Notes: generated from the letters alone by a model not told the origin. A DNA stretch of 64,000 nt from Cavia porcellus (GCF_034190915.1 NW_026947484.1:182150982-182214981), one strand, 5' to 3'; numbered from the stretch's first letter, positions 49,004-60,860 are shown. Program-made: numbers and translations.

Positions 49004-50775
49004 TTCCAATATGGTAGAGGAGATGCCATGTTAGGTGCTCAGAGAGAACCCACTGAAGCCATAGGTACCCCCTTGTAATAGAGTAGGGTCTTGCACACTA
49101 AATCAGAATATTAATTAGAAAGATGATGTATGCATAATAAACCTAGTAACTAGGTCTCTGGAGGGCAGGATACATAGTCATATGGTTGTTCTGCACCTCT
49201 CCAGGCCCCACCTTCCGAATAGCCTGGGAGAGGGACTGACCTCCGAGGTCAGACTTTCTTATATACCAGCTCCTTCCTCCCACCTGCTCTAATCCAAACA
49301 ATTTGGAGTGCTGCAACCTGGTGTCATCTCACCATTGCTCACCAACACTAAGGAAATCCCACCTCAGCCCAGGTAGAGAGAAGAGAACAGGGAACAAGGA
49401 CTGCAGCCTCCAGAGCGTGTGCACTCCCAGCAGCTGGATGCTGCAGATTCCCACCTAAGAGTGAACTGCTGATTCCTGTGGTTCTGGGGCAGGTGCTGCT
49501 GTCTCTGCAGCCTCCCCAGCCAAGAGTACAAGCACACGCCCAACTCCATGGTCCTCCTGCCTGCTGCCTGCTCTTGAACCCGTCACAACTCCTACCATCA
49601 GGGCTGGCCAACAGCATTTCTGAAATCAAGAACAAAATGGTAAATTATGATGAAGTACTCAAAGAAGCCTCAAAAAAGATCAAAGAGCAAGAAAAACTCA
49701 TCCAGTGTGTACCAAATGACACTAAGAAGATCAAGAGAAGGCTATTAGATAGAGAGAAACTAGAAGGTAGCACACATGGAATCATCATTTTGTTTATAGA
49801 AATCATAATAGAAAACTTTCCAAATACGAGATGAGTTTACAGAACAACAAATCAACCATAATGAAGAACAAGCTTTCCAAGATACATAATAATTAAAATG
49901 CCACGTTCAACCTAAAAACAGAATTTAAAAAGTAGTCAGAGAAAAACAAAGAATAAGATAAAAATAAATATATTAGAGTTACAACAGACTTCTCCATACA
50001 CATTTTAAAGGTTTAGAAGAGCCTGGCAAACAACTTCCAACACAGACTAACATATCTGGCAAAATATTCCTTCAAAATAGATGGAGAAGTAAGGACATTT
50101 TATGAAAAAAGAACAACTCCAGAGATTGATGAATACCAAACCAGCACTCCAGAAAATACTCAAGAATATCCTAGACAAAAATGATGAAATCAACAAAACC
50201 AAAAATCCAGACACAATGAATACATCAGAGCAGGTGACTAGCTGAACAACAAAAGAATATAAAAACAATGGAGTCAAGGAGTAGAAAGAGAGCAACGTTA
50301 GGAATTAATCAGCGCCTCTTGATAATGTCGCTGGATGTTAATAGCCGCAGCTCTCCAAATTAAATACACATGGTGACAGACAGGATCAAAAGCAAAACAC
50401 AACAGTCTGTTGCATTCAAGAAACTGGTCTAATGCATGGATCAAGGGAACCGAATAGGGAATATAGAAGCATCCATCCCCAGACACATTCAGCTATTTGA
50501 TCTTTAACAAAGGGGCCAAAAACCTATACAGCAAAAGAAGATGGCCTATCAACAAATGGTAGTATTTGTTTGCAGAAGATTGAAGCTGAACCCACATCTC
50601 TCTAAACTAAAATAGAAATAGATCACAAATATCTAAACACTAAACAGAAACAACGAATCTACTGGAAGGTATAATAAGGTAAACCACTCCAAGTCATTGG
50701 TGTAGGCAAGGACTTTCTGAACAGAACTCCAATTGCACCAGAAATAATAGCAAGAATCAACAAATGGGATTATAG
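49004..50775 (+). repeat. L1 element, 5' part with ORF1 and internally deleted ORF2
   Basis: Starts at GGTTCCAATATGGTAGAGGA, which resembles the 5' end of mammalian L1. A GC-rich 5'UTR follows to about 49600. 49615-50270 is ORF1-like: the open frame ending at 49834 contains KIKEQEKLIQ, a coiled-coil-like stretch. 50300-50500 resembles the start of ORF2, and after a large internal deletion 50500-50775 resembles its C-terminal part (GCAAGGACTTTCTGAACAGA, ATCAACAAATGGGATTATAG). ERV-B starts immediately after. Confidence 0.75.
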
Positions 50776-51130
50776 TGATGGGTTCTGCCTGTGTGAAGTG
50801 TGGTCTGGTTCAGCATGGTGCCAGCCCAACACGACGGTGGACAGTGTATCCCTTTGATACTGACTTCCACATTCTTCCAAAACCCAAAAACTGATCTTTC
50901 TGCATTTCCCGTGCAGGCTAATGTTCCTCCAGCCAGCTGTCAGTACATCACTCCGCCCACTCCTTCAAACCCCACCGTCTGTCAAACCAAATAAAAACTC
51001 ATCGCTTCTTTGTCTGCTTCAGAGGGACCTTGTGTTCCTCTGCAGCCCTCCTGTGTCTGTAACAAACTGCTTTTTTCCCTTTCTGTCTTTCTGTTCTTGC
51101 TTCTCTATCATGCAAAAGAAATACCTTTCA
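50776..51130 (+). repeat. 5' LTR of ERV-B
   Basis: TGATGGGTTCTGCC to ACCTTTCA, 355 bp. The first 150 bases match 58590-58745. AATAAA at 50988-50993 and a TG...CA layout fit a retroviral LTR. Confidence 0.85.
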
Positions 51131-51134
51131 TTTT

Positions 51135-51152
51135 TGGTGCCATGACTGGAAT
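51135..51152 (+). promoter_or_regulatory. Primer binding site, tRNA-His type
   Basis: TGGTGCCATGACTGGAAT differs at three positions from the complement of the tRNA-His 3' end used by the HERV-H group. It lies four bases after the LTR. The group name is a recognition, not a search result. Confidence 0.7.
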
Positions 51153-51429
51153 GGCGCCTGGGCGGGGCTACTCCAGATTTGAGCTCCCTCCATCAACGAG
51201 CTACCTCTCTGCTTTTTCTCAGCTCTGTTTTTCCTCCTTCTCTCGTCTCTGCCGCTGCCGTCACTAGCCTCCATCCAACACTGACCCACCTCATGTCTCA
51301 CAGGTGAGCCACCTCTCACTCTGAGGTTCCTGCCTTGTAAATCGTCAGCTCATGTCAGGATTTCCCCCACATCCTTCAGGACCATGTCCTTCGGGACTTC
51401 CCCCTTGTTCCCTCAGTGACCACTAGCAG

Positions 51430-52500
51430 GTGCAGGTGTTGAGGCCCTCTCTCTGTCACACACACACACACACATACAGGCCTGAGAAGGGTGACAACTC
51501 TCCAGGGGATGGAGGCTCAGCTTTTGTAGCCTCTGGCTCACCTCTAATTCCATCACAGTGGAAACACTTCTTCCCACCCCAAGAAAGACACACTGCTAAA
51601 GTGCTGTTAAGACACCTAGAAATTCTCCAAGTGGCCAGTTCTGCAGATCTGGTCTGGGTTCATGTCCCTTTTTCCCTTACTGATCTTTCTCACATCTCTC
51701 ACCTTATGGGATCCTTTGCTGCTGATCCCCACAGTGATATCAGAGAACTTTATTTTGCCATCCAATCTTATGATTTGACCTACAAAAACCTCCATATTAT
51801 CCTCACATCTACCCTTCCTCCACGACAGAAAGCGGAACTCTGGCAGATAGCCCAAGCCGTAGCAGACCAAAGACATCGGGTTGATGCTGTATATCTTAGA
51901 GGGCCAGCTGCAAGGCCAAATGATGATCCTCAATGGGATTCTCAGCCATCGCTGACAGCCTGCAACACATGGGGACTAACAAGTCTCCAGCAAATTTCAC
52001 ATAAAAAGATAAATTATCAAAAACCTCAAGAACAGACTCAATGAGCCGATGAAAATCCTGCTGAATTTTTAGTTCACCTTACTGAAACCCTCATCAAATT
52101 TATGGACATAAATATCCTTTTACTTGAAGGGGTAATCCTTATTAATTCACATTTTATCACCCAAGCATCACCTGAAATCAGAGCCAAATTTAAAAAGTCA
52201 GATCTTGGCCCTTGGACCCCACAGGGAGATCTCCAAAATATGGCTCTCCATATCTTCAGTAATAGAGAGGAGCAGCAAAAACAAAATGATCTAGAAAAAG
52301 CTAAACTCTAAGATAAGCTTAATTTTTGGCTGTGACACTTAAGCTCAAAATAAAACACAGGCCAAAGGAGAATCTAAAACCCGAGCCTCTCCAGGACCAT
52401 GCTTCAAGCATGGTAAAGAAGGACACTGGGCACAAGTTTGCCATCACCCGCAGCCAGCACTGGAACCCTGTCCCATCTGCAAACAGAAGGGGCACTGAAG
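51430..52500 (+). pseudogene. ERV-B gag remnant (capsid and nucleocapsid)
   Basis: Gag builds the viral particle. A 204-residue open frame at 51430-52044 resembles gammaretroviral capsid: it has LPPRQKAELWQIAQAVADQR, followed by a PNDDPQWD motif. After stops and frame changes, a nucleocapsid-like segment has two zinc-knuckle relics. The first (52400-52441) reads CFKHGKEGHWAQVC, with His where the second Cys of CX2CX4HX4C is expected. The second starts CPICKQKGH and is cut by a stop at 52498. There is no intact start-to-stop gag. Confidence 0.75.
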
Positions 52501-52727
52501 TGTAGCCACCCTGTCTGCCAGAGAGCAGGTAAGTCATCAGCCTCCCTACCCTCCAGGAAATCCTGTCACCCCATTGGAATCGTCATCAGCCAACCTGCTC
52601 GGCATCACCACTGAAGAAAACTGACAGGGCTCATGGCCTCCATCAAGGCATCTCTCTCAGAGCCCTGAGTCCTGCTAGACATCTCCAGCAGGACACTGTC
52701 ATTCTTCCACATACCCCCTTTCTTTAT
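52501..52727 (+). pseudogene. ERV-B protease fragment
   Basis: Lies between the nucleocapsid relic and reverse transcriptase, where pro is expected. Only short, stop-interrupted stretches remain before the element at 52728 breaks it. Assignment rests mainly on position. Confidence 0.4.
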
Positions 52728-53400
52728 TTTAAAGAGGATAAAACCAAGGAAAATAAAACAGAATAAAATCAATCAAAAAAAAAAAAACAATAAGTGATAC
52801 AGGACTTCCAACCCTTATGAAATCAACAACAGTTACAATACCTTGTTATTTACAAAATAGCTGCAGATACCACCTTCAGACATATTAAAAATTAAACAGA
52901 ACAGAAAAGAAAAGAAACAATAAAAACAAAACAATGAATGCTATAAAGGACATCAAAACAAGCCAGTAGTAAATACACAATGGCTTCCATAACATCTCTT
53001 GCTATCTTTTAGATATCTGCTCATGCCATCAGAGTTAACATAAACAAAAAAAATAAGAACCCAACCCAACAAAACAATGAAAATGATATGGTTTCCTGGC
53101 AGAGATCTCCTCCCTGTGAGGCCTGGTTCTCTCCCTCCACAGTCCACAAAGGGTGCTGACACACAGAGAGAGGCTTGGGTCTGGCTCTCCCCAAGCTGGC
53201 AGCAGCCCCACATGACACTGGTATCCGGGCTCCTCCCATAGGGTCTGGTTCTCTCTCTCTCTCCACAGTCTACAAATGGCTGACATTCTTTTCCCTTATC
53301 AACATGGCCGCCATCCATAATGTTTTTCCTGCGTTCTCGGTTCAGTATACCTGATCCACAGTCTCTGTCCTGGGGACTGATGACCAACCTACACCACCCC
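52728..53400 (-). mobile_element. HAL1-like non-autonomous retroposon inside ERV-B (element E3)
   Basis: A T-rich left end (TTTCTTTATTTTAAAGAGG) and A-rich units with AAAATAGCTGCAGATACCAC match the tail-proximal part of the element at 14344. The right part is GC-rich with two units of about 123 bp, one at 53104-53160 (CCTGGTTCTCTCCCTCCACA) and one at 53227-53284 (GTCTGGTTCTCTCTCTCTCT). No convincing target-site duplication, so both ends are approximate. No ORF1. Confidence 0.6.
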
Positions 53401-53436
53401 TCCAGACAGGACCATCCCCTGTAGCTTTAAAACTCT

Positions 53437-55812
53437 TTGCTTCACTCACAATTTTGTTATAATCCTGACCTGACCTGCACCCCTCCCTTAGGTAGAGGCC
53501 TCCTCCAAAGACTCAATTTTCTTACACTTTCTCACTTCTCATGGCTCTTACACTTCAGACTCAGCTCATATGCACTGCCACTTGCACCCATCCCCTCTCT
53601 TGTTCCCTTGTTGATCCTACAGTATGGGATACTTCCAACCATGCTCATGCTACCCACGTTACTGCACTGTTAATTGGCCCCAAAGACCCTTCCGTCCATC
53701 ACTGCATCCTCTAATACCCAATAGCTCCTAAACATCAAAAAGACTCACACCTATAGTCCATCGCTTGTTAACGACATCACTTTCTTAAGGTCACCCATTC
53801 ACCCTACAACACTCCCTGTACTCAAATCCAATGGGCCCTACCACTTGATTCAAGATCTCAAGCCATTATAACATGGTAATGTCAATTCACCTGGTGGTAC
53901 CAAACCCTTACATTACACTGTTTTATAGTCCCCTGTCCAAGACCTCACACTTTTCTATGCTAGATCTGAAAGATGCTTTTTTCATCATCCCTTTACACCT
54001 TGACTGCCAAGATCTCTTGACTTTCACATGGACAGACCCAGACACCCCCCAGTCTACACAGCTCTCATGGACAGTCCTACCCCAAAGCTTCAGGGACAAT
54101 CCTCACTTTTTCTGCCAAGCCCTTGCTACAGTCTCATGACTCTCAACCTCAAGCCCAGCACCCTCCTCCAATATGTGGCTGGCCTTCTCTGTTTCTCATC
54201 TTGCACCCTAGCTATACAGCACACAGCTACCCTTCTCAACTTTCTCTCAGGTTGCAGATACACAGTGTTCCCCACCAAAGCTCAAGTAATCTCACCTAAG
54301 ATCAAATATCTAGGGTTGACCCTCACCCCTACTACTCACTCCATAACCTCTGATTACAAAGCTCTGCTCCATGACCTCCAGGTACCAGCTAACAAGCAAC
54401 AAGTTCTATCCTTCGTGGGCTTAAAAAATTTCTTTCTCCTCTGGACCCTTAACTTTGCCACACTAGCCCAACATCTTTACAAGGCCTCCCAAGGCTCCCT
54501 ATCAGAGCCTCTTAACCCCAGTACTCCTATACACTCCTCATTTTCTAGACTGAAAGGGGCCCTTTTAAGAGCCCCACCCTCACTCTCCCTAACCCAACTC
54601 AACCCTTCATGCTGTACACAATCTCTCAAGACCACAATGCCATGGGAATTTTAGGATACCAAAAGGTACCTTCTTTCCAAGCAGTAGCCTACCTCTCAAA
54701 ACAATTAGACAGCATGGTACATGGCTGGCCTCCCTGCCTTCGTGCCCTCACCTCAGTAGCCACATTAACAAGCCAAAAAAGTCACTTTAGGTCAATCCAT
54801 CACAATCTACTCACCGTATCACCTCAATGAATTTATTTTACATAAAACACTCCCTTCCTTAATAACTCATTTGCACCTACAAGGTCATTTAATAATATAA
54901 GACTTTGTTTCCCACCTCTGATGAGACCCTTCACCACAATTGCATCAAGATTTTGCAAGTGACCCCTACCCAGGTCCCTCACATTAAAAGCACTCCTGTC
55001 TCTATAGCCTCCAATACATGGTTCACAAATGGTAGCTCAACCAACACAGATACTCAAAAAGGGGCAGGACATGCAATAGTTAATACTTCTCAAGTAACAG
55101 AGACAAGTCCACTGCCACTTAGGACATCTTCACCAAAGGCAGAGCTTACGACCCTCACACAAGCCCTTTCACTGGCCTAAGGATCATAAATATCTACATT
55201 GACTCAAAATACACATGCAGAACAGAACATAGCAGTTAAAAAAACAATTTAAAGAAATACAGATTTCATAGGAAGCCCACTGGAGATCTTGATTGTCTAT
55301 CTAACTGTCTCTAGTTTTTTACAAATAGTTGTCTCCATCTTCATCCACCTTATATACTTAGTGTATACTATAGAACTAATCAAATCATTGAAGACTTTTT
55401 AGGTCCTCAAGTACCAAATTAGGGAAGACAATAGTAACTACCAACTCATCTCTCTTACTCTTTGTGATAGCTGTCCCCATCTCTACATATGCTGAAATTG
55501 ATATGTTTAATCTTACCCTCTTTGAGAAGTAAAACAAATGTGTAGGACTGATAACCATATTACTGAGCTCTTGTTTGATCATAGAGCAGAAGGGTTGGTA
55601 GTGTCACTTTATGAATGTCATTCTAAATGCTTTAATTCCATAACATGAACAGCTACTTCTAAGATGACAATGTGTAACTTATCAACCAGCAATTTCTTAC
55701 CGTTTGTTTTTCTGTAAGTTTGTATCATTTCTACCCTTTTTTAAAATCTCCATATATTCTTTTGTTTCCTTTTCTTTAAATAAAAAATTAAAAAAAAAAA
55801 ATACACATGCAG
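53437..55812 (+). pseudogene. ERV-B pol remnant: reverse transcriptase and RNase H
   Basis: Reverse transcriptase copies viral RNA and RNase H removes the template. Landmarks in order: LDLKDAFF (near 53962), FTWTDPDTP (54019-54045), QYVAGLLCF (54169-54195), KYLGLTLTP, QQVLSFVGL, then an RNase H part with WFTNGSS (near 55020) and KAELTTLTQALSLA (55135-55180). The YVDD catalytic motif reads YVAG and the first RNase H aspartate reads N, so both activities would be lost. Frames are interrupted by stops and shifts. A 577 bp retroposon splits the RNase H region at 55221-55797. By similarity this is gammaretrovirus-like (HERV-H-like) pol. Confidence 0.8.
55221..55797 (+). mobile_element. HAL1-like short retroposon inside ERV-B pol (element E4)
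   Basis: AAAATACACATGCAG flanks the insert at 55206-55220 and 55798-55812, a perfect 15 bp duplication. It ends in TTCTTTAAATAAAAAATT and a run of A. The interior has units with CAAATAGTTGTCTCCATCTT and GATAGCTGTCCCCATCTC. Its orientation call follows the A-run; the units then read in the same sense as in the minus-strand members seen from the plus strand, which suggests the unit block may be inverted here. ERV-B sequence continues on both sides in the expected order. Confidence 0.8.
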
Positions 55813-57420
55813 TATCTTTCATTCCCTTGCTGTCATCTGGCAGGAAAGAGGTCCAATCAATACTCAACAAGCCCTCATCATTAATGCACCTCTTATTTTC
55901 AAACTACTAGAGGCAGCACAACTCCAAAAACAGATTACTGCAGGGAACACTGAATAGATCAGATCCTATTTCCCAAGGTAATGCCTTCGCTGACACACAG
56001 GCCAAATTAGCGGCATGACAGCCATGCCCCCTCTCATCTTCTTCTCCTTATCCCAACCACCCTGTTCCTGCCCCAGTATTCACCCACACAAATTACAACT
56101 AATTCACAAACTTACCTGTAATCAAAACACTCAGGGATGGACTTTCCAGGGATCAAGTTTCTCCTCCCAGATCATCAGGCCACAAACATCATCACCAGCT
56201 TACACAACTGCTTTCACATGGGCACTCAAGCTTTCTACAAACTTCTCACTCCAGGCATTACTCATCCCTCTCTAAAAAGTATTATTCATCAGGTCACTCA
56301 CAACCTTCGGGTCTGCACTGAAACCTCTCCTCAGGAACATCTACCTCCCCCTTCTTTTCCAACTCACCAACCTCAGAGACACACTCCAGGTGAAGTCTGG
56401 CAGGTAGGTTTTACACACACCATGCCAAAACACAAAACCTTTAGCTATCTCCTCACCTTTGTCTGCACTTTCTCAGGAGGAATAGAAGCCTTTCCCACAG
56501 CCCAAAAGACTTCAGACATAGTTTCCAAGATCCTTACATAAGAGATCATCCCCAGATTTGGCTTACCTCAAACTATGCAATCAGACAATGGCCCAGCTTT
56601 CATTTCTCAGATTACTCAATAAGGATCCTCGAGTCTAAGCAATGCTTGATCCTTACACATACCATATCACCCACAGTCCTCAGGAAAAGCAGAGAAGGCA
56701 AATGGCTTATTGAAAACACGCCTCACAAAACTTATTCTTGAGCTATATCTATCCTAGCCCCAATTCCTTTCCATCACCCTAACTCCACTTAGGACACTTC
56801 CCAGAGTGTCCACTTTCCTAAATTTCAAGTTCATATATGGTAAACTCTTCTTGTTCCACAATTGACTTAGCTCACAAAACCTTCCCCCTATTGCAGACTA
56901 CATCCCATTCCTTTCCTTCCTGAGCCATTTTTCACAATAGCATGCCAATCCACATCTCTTACAACTAATCAATGATTAAACCCCAAAACCTCCCATAAAT
57001 CTGGAGGGCATAATATATCTCAAATCCTCTAAGCTCACAGGACTACAACCCAAGTAGGGATGGGACCCTACTTGGTCCTCCTCAAAACACCAACAACAAT
57101 CAAGGTCACCAAACTTTTGTCCTGGTTCCACATCACCCAGGCCAAATGGTACCCTAATGATCTACATACTGGCAACCCCAAACTCTCACCCCCAGAGTGG
57201 TCATCACATCTCCTGTGTCCCACCCATCTTCACCTCACCAAAAACAAAACCCTAACAAAACTTCTAAGCTTACCCATGTATTGCTATCCCATCTGGTTTC
57301 TGATCCTCTACCGCCTATTAGTTGTTTTCTTTGCTGTTGGATTCTGGGCTGTCCTCCCAGAAGACTTCCAAACCCCACAAGAAATTGCTTTTATATTTTT
57401 CTATGAGGTGATGTCCTGAC
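55813..57420 (+). pseudogene. ERV-B pol remnant: integrase
   Basis: Integrase inserts viral DNA. The catalytic core has GEVWQVGFTH (near 56390; G where the first catalytic Asp is expected), an intact SDNGPAF at 56581-56601 and GKAEKANG (near 56682; the Glu is present). Several stops and frame changes lie within. A C-terminal region around 57060-57200 has GPYLVLLKTPTTIKVTKL, as expected before env. Not functional. Confidence 0.8.
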
Positions 57421-57466
57421 TATCTCCACCCTCAACTGTTTTGTTAAACACCCACACAAGTCCACC

Positions 57467-58560
57467 ATGAGGTTCCTTAGAGTCTGGGTCCTCATTCTAC
57501 TCACCATAACACGATCACAGCTCTCTCTGCCTCTGACTTACAAATTCTATCTCACAAGACAAGGGGTATTAGCCAGTCACCACCACACCATTGTGGAATT
57601 CAGGCACTTTTACAGTTGACATAGATTGGTGCTCTTTATATTCTATCATAGGCCCTGATGGCCTCCAGGATGGGAACCCTAACCCATTGCTCACATCTTG
57701 GCCCTATTTCAGACACTTCACTCCCATCTGCTCTCCTTAGGGACAATTTTTTTGTCTGGAGGCAGGGAACATTCACTTGTCTCCCACTGACATGGAGGGC
57801 TCCTGAAACCTGGTGGTTGTAGCACCACAAGTCACACTTCACACTAAAACTCAGATTATAAGAAGCTTACAAAGCCCATACCCATCTGAACACCATCAAA
57901 TATCTTGCAAGGAAGCACCAATTGCTCCAATTCTAATGGGTATAGGTGTCTTCTCAGTTGTTGATATGGGCACCAGAAGTATCGGGATGACAACTCACTT
58001 TTACACCCAATTGTCTTTTGAACTAAAGACAAGTATTTGCAGTGTCTCAAAGTCTGAAGATCTCCCTCCAAGATCAAATCAACTCACTAGCCACTGTGGT
58101 CCTCCCAAATGGTCAAGCCCTTGATGTCCTGACAGCTGAAAAAGGTGGCACCTATGCCATGCTAAAAGAATGCTGTTATTTCATAAACCAGCCAGGTATT
58201 GTAAAAAAAAATGATGTCAAAACAAGACCTTTAAGACCATAACATACAAAAAAGGGCTGATGGCTCCTCTCCTTTGTCTTCTTGGTGGCACACCTTAAAT
58301 TCCTGAATCACTATCATCATCCTCATTTGAGGTCCCTTCATTACCATTCATTTTTTGTTACTCATAGCACCCTGTATCTTCAACTTTTTTGGAGATTTCT
58401 TCAATCCAGGATATAGGCCCTCACCACCAGAGAACTTCTCATCCTGGCTGACACCCCAGGCACCAGCTTCTATATGGGCAATACTTGTCATCCCAACAAT
58501 TACATCAGTCCCCATCACAACACCCTATTCAGCAGGAAGTAGTTTAAGAGAGTCACGGCT
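57467..58560 (+). pseudogene. ERV-B env remnant
   Basis: Env is the surface and membrane glycoprotein. An ATG at 57467 begins a hydrophobic, signal-peptide-like start (RVWVLILLTI) that soon hits stops. Downstream a transmembrane-subunit segment (58042-58242) has LQDQINSLATVVLPNGQALD followed by a stretch ending in KECCYF. At the position of the first Cys of the usual CX6CC motif there is Thr. A membrane-anchor-like segment (LLIAPCIFNFFGDFF) starts near 58355. The gene is broken by many stops. Confidence 0.7.
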
Positions 58561-58571
58561 CCCTAACAACC

Positions 58572-58589
58572 AAAAGAGAGAATGAGGCA
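58572..58589 (+). promoter_or_regulatory. Polypurine tract of ERV-B
   Basis: AAAAGAGAGAATGAGGCA directly before the 3' LTR start is purine-rich, as expected for the plus-strand primer. Confidence 0.75.
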
Positions 58590-58746
58590 TGATGTGTTCT
58601 GCTGTGTGAAGCATGGTCAGGTTCAGCATAGCACCAGCCCAACATGACACTGGCCCCATGTGGTGCAGGACAGCGCATCCCTTCAATACTGCTCCCGCGT
58701 TCTTCCAAACCCCAAAATTGAACTTTTTACTTTTTTGCACATGTGA
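58590..58746 (+). repeat. 3' LTR of ERV-B, truncated
   Basis: TGATGTGTTCTGCTGTGTGA, AGCACCAGCCCAACATGACA and a GCGTTCTTCCAAACCCC block pair with the 5' LTR. Similarity ends after about 155 bases, so more than half of the LTR is missing. Confidence 0.85.
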
Positions 58747-58849
58747 CAACATTCCCCTATTATGTGGTTAGAGGTTCCTGACTGTTACAGATACATACGC
58801 ATACTAGAATAAACTACTAAATGGGTGGTAGACGGTAGATACTGGAAGC

Positions 58850-59205
58850 CAGACCCTCTGTTACAGCTTGTATCTCTATGGGGAGATCCAGGACTGGATC
58901 ACGGATGTGTGATAAAGGATTATAGGTGTGTGGTACTAGATTAATCCACTAATGGGTTTTTAGCCTGTGTGATATTTGGAGGTGAACCCTGGAGGGAAGA
59001 GGTGGTTACTATGAATGTGAAAAAAAAAAATCCCTCTTCCCACCCTTGATGGCTTACTGCCTCCTGCCTGTTATGCGATGGACTGTTTCGACTCTGCCAT
59101 GCTGCCCTCCTTGGAACCAGCTACAGACTAAAACCTCCACAAATTGTGAGCCAAAACAAACCTCTCTTTTAACTTGTGGACATCACATATTTTGTCCAAC
59201 AAAAA
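58850..59205 (+). repeat. MaLR-type LTR, plus strand
   Basis: GGTGAACCCTGGAGGGAAGA, ACTCTGCCATGCTGCCCTCC and GAGCCAAAACAAACCTCTCT, a typical MaLR 3' end. It lies just beyond the truncated ERV-B LTR. Its start is unclear and may be upstream, near 58775. Confidence 0.7.
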
Positions 59206-60860
59206 ATACACACACACAAACACACATACACACCCCTGCCCCTATTGCAGGAAGTTACAAATAGGCAACCACTAGAGACTAGAGTGTGGTAATAAATTAT
59301 AGTTGGAGTCATCAGCATGAATTCACGTTTAATAACTCAGCGATAATACAGAGGTGGTTACAAAAAGAAATATATACATATAGCCTAGTACACACAGATA
59401 TCTCCCTGCTCTATAAGCTAAGAGGGCCTAGAATAATCAACACTCCAGTAGCAACAAGTGCGGCCGTAACTTAGGTTTTAGTTCCAAACAAAAGGCTCTT
59501 TGGAGAAATGGCTGAGTCTAGGCTGAGGTAGGAAATACACAAGTAGAGCTTGTAATATCATACTACCAGAGAGTATTTTAAAAGTTTCCAAAAAACTACA
59601 TTAATAGGGATGTGTCAAAGGGATGTAGGAGTCAACTGACTGCATAAATTATGTGGAATTCTGTGTATGAGATGTATCTATTCTCACTGACTCATTCATT
59701 CAGCATGTGTTCACTGATTTTGATATGTGCTCATGAAAAGTTATTTACAATCCAGGATTTTAATTCTTTTGTACTGAAAGTGGTCCAGCTTTGGCCATTG
59801 GTAGTTCCTTCAACCTTAAGGTAACTAGACATTCTTCTCTGAAATACTGTTGTATAAATATTTTACTTAAGTTATTTTCAAACTATTGTATTAGCCCTTT
59901 GAATTTTTCTTATATCAGGCATTCATAACACCTAATATCCACTGCAAATTTAATCAAGATACCATAAACTTCCTTTCACAGCTCATTAAGACATCAATTG
60001 TAGCAATGCAATCAGTCACTGTTGCAGATTCCTTTTATTTCATATTATTTTTACAGGTTCAGTCAATAGCCTTTTTAATTGAGATTAGACTGAATTTTAG
60101 ATCAAGCTTTCCATGATCACACTAGCATATATTAAAATCCAAATATTATCATCTTTTTTCTCTTTACTAGTACAATTGCAAAAGTTAAATAAATACCTTG
60201 TTATCAAGTCTTTCGTCCTTCCACCAAACCACTATATGCTTTATAATAATACCACACATGAATTTAACTTTTGATACTAAATTTGATTCACTGTAAAATT
60301 CAGACACTAAGTAGCAGTTTCCATCTTCAGTTATATGTGCCACATAACTTTGTACTGTCATAGTCCACCGACATTATGTATGTTAATCTAGGGAGTGCTG
60401 ATTTGTGCACTAGATCAACCATGTTTGGTTACCATGAATGTGCATTTAGAATTAAACTTTGTTTTAACCCCTTATCTACCCTAAGCTCATGATTTTTCCC
60501 TTCATTTAAGAACATTTATTATAATTACCATCTCTTCTGAACATCAGGCTATAATAAATCAAGGTCAAGTCTGCCCACAGAAAGTGACTAATAAAAAGAA
60601 AAGTCTTAGATTCAGTAATGTACCCTACAGCACAAGCACAGAAAATGTGACCACTTATATAAAGTATGAAATGATTTCTCAGGAACCACCTAGCAGGGCT
60701 GAGGGACTGTCTGAGCAATATGATTACTACTTTACATAGTGACACAAAGTGCTTCTCTTTGAAATACTTCTTTAGACACTCCTTTATCAGGGTTCCTTCA
60801 GACAGGCAAATACCTTCATGATACACGGGATAGACAAAAATTCCCCACCCCAGAATGGGT
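59206..60860. other. No gene recognised; AT-rich
   Basis: A short CA-rich patch (59205-59235) and then AT-rich sequence. A 131-residue minus-strand frame at 60506-60901 has no motif. Confidence 0.35.

Noticed and set aside
52953..53387. 144-residue minus-strand frame with repeated segments
   Set aside because: It arises from the 123 bp GC-rich units of the element inside ERV-B and lacks any known domain.
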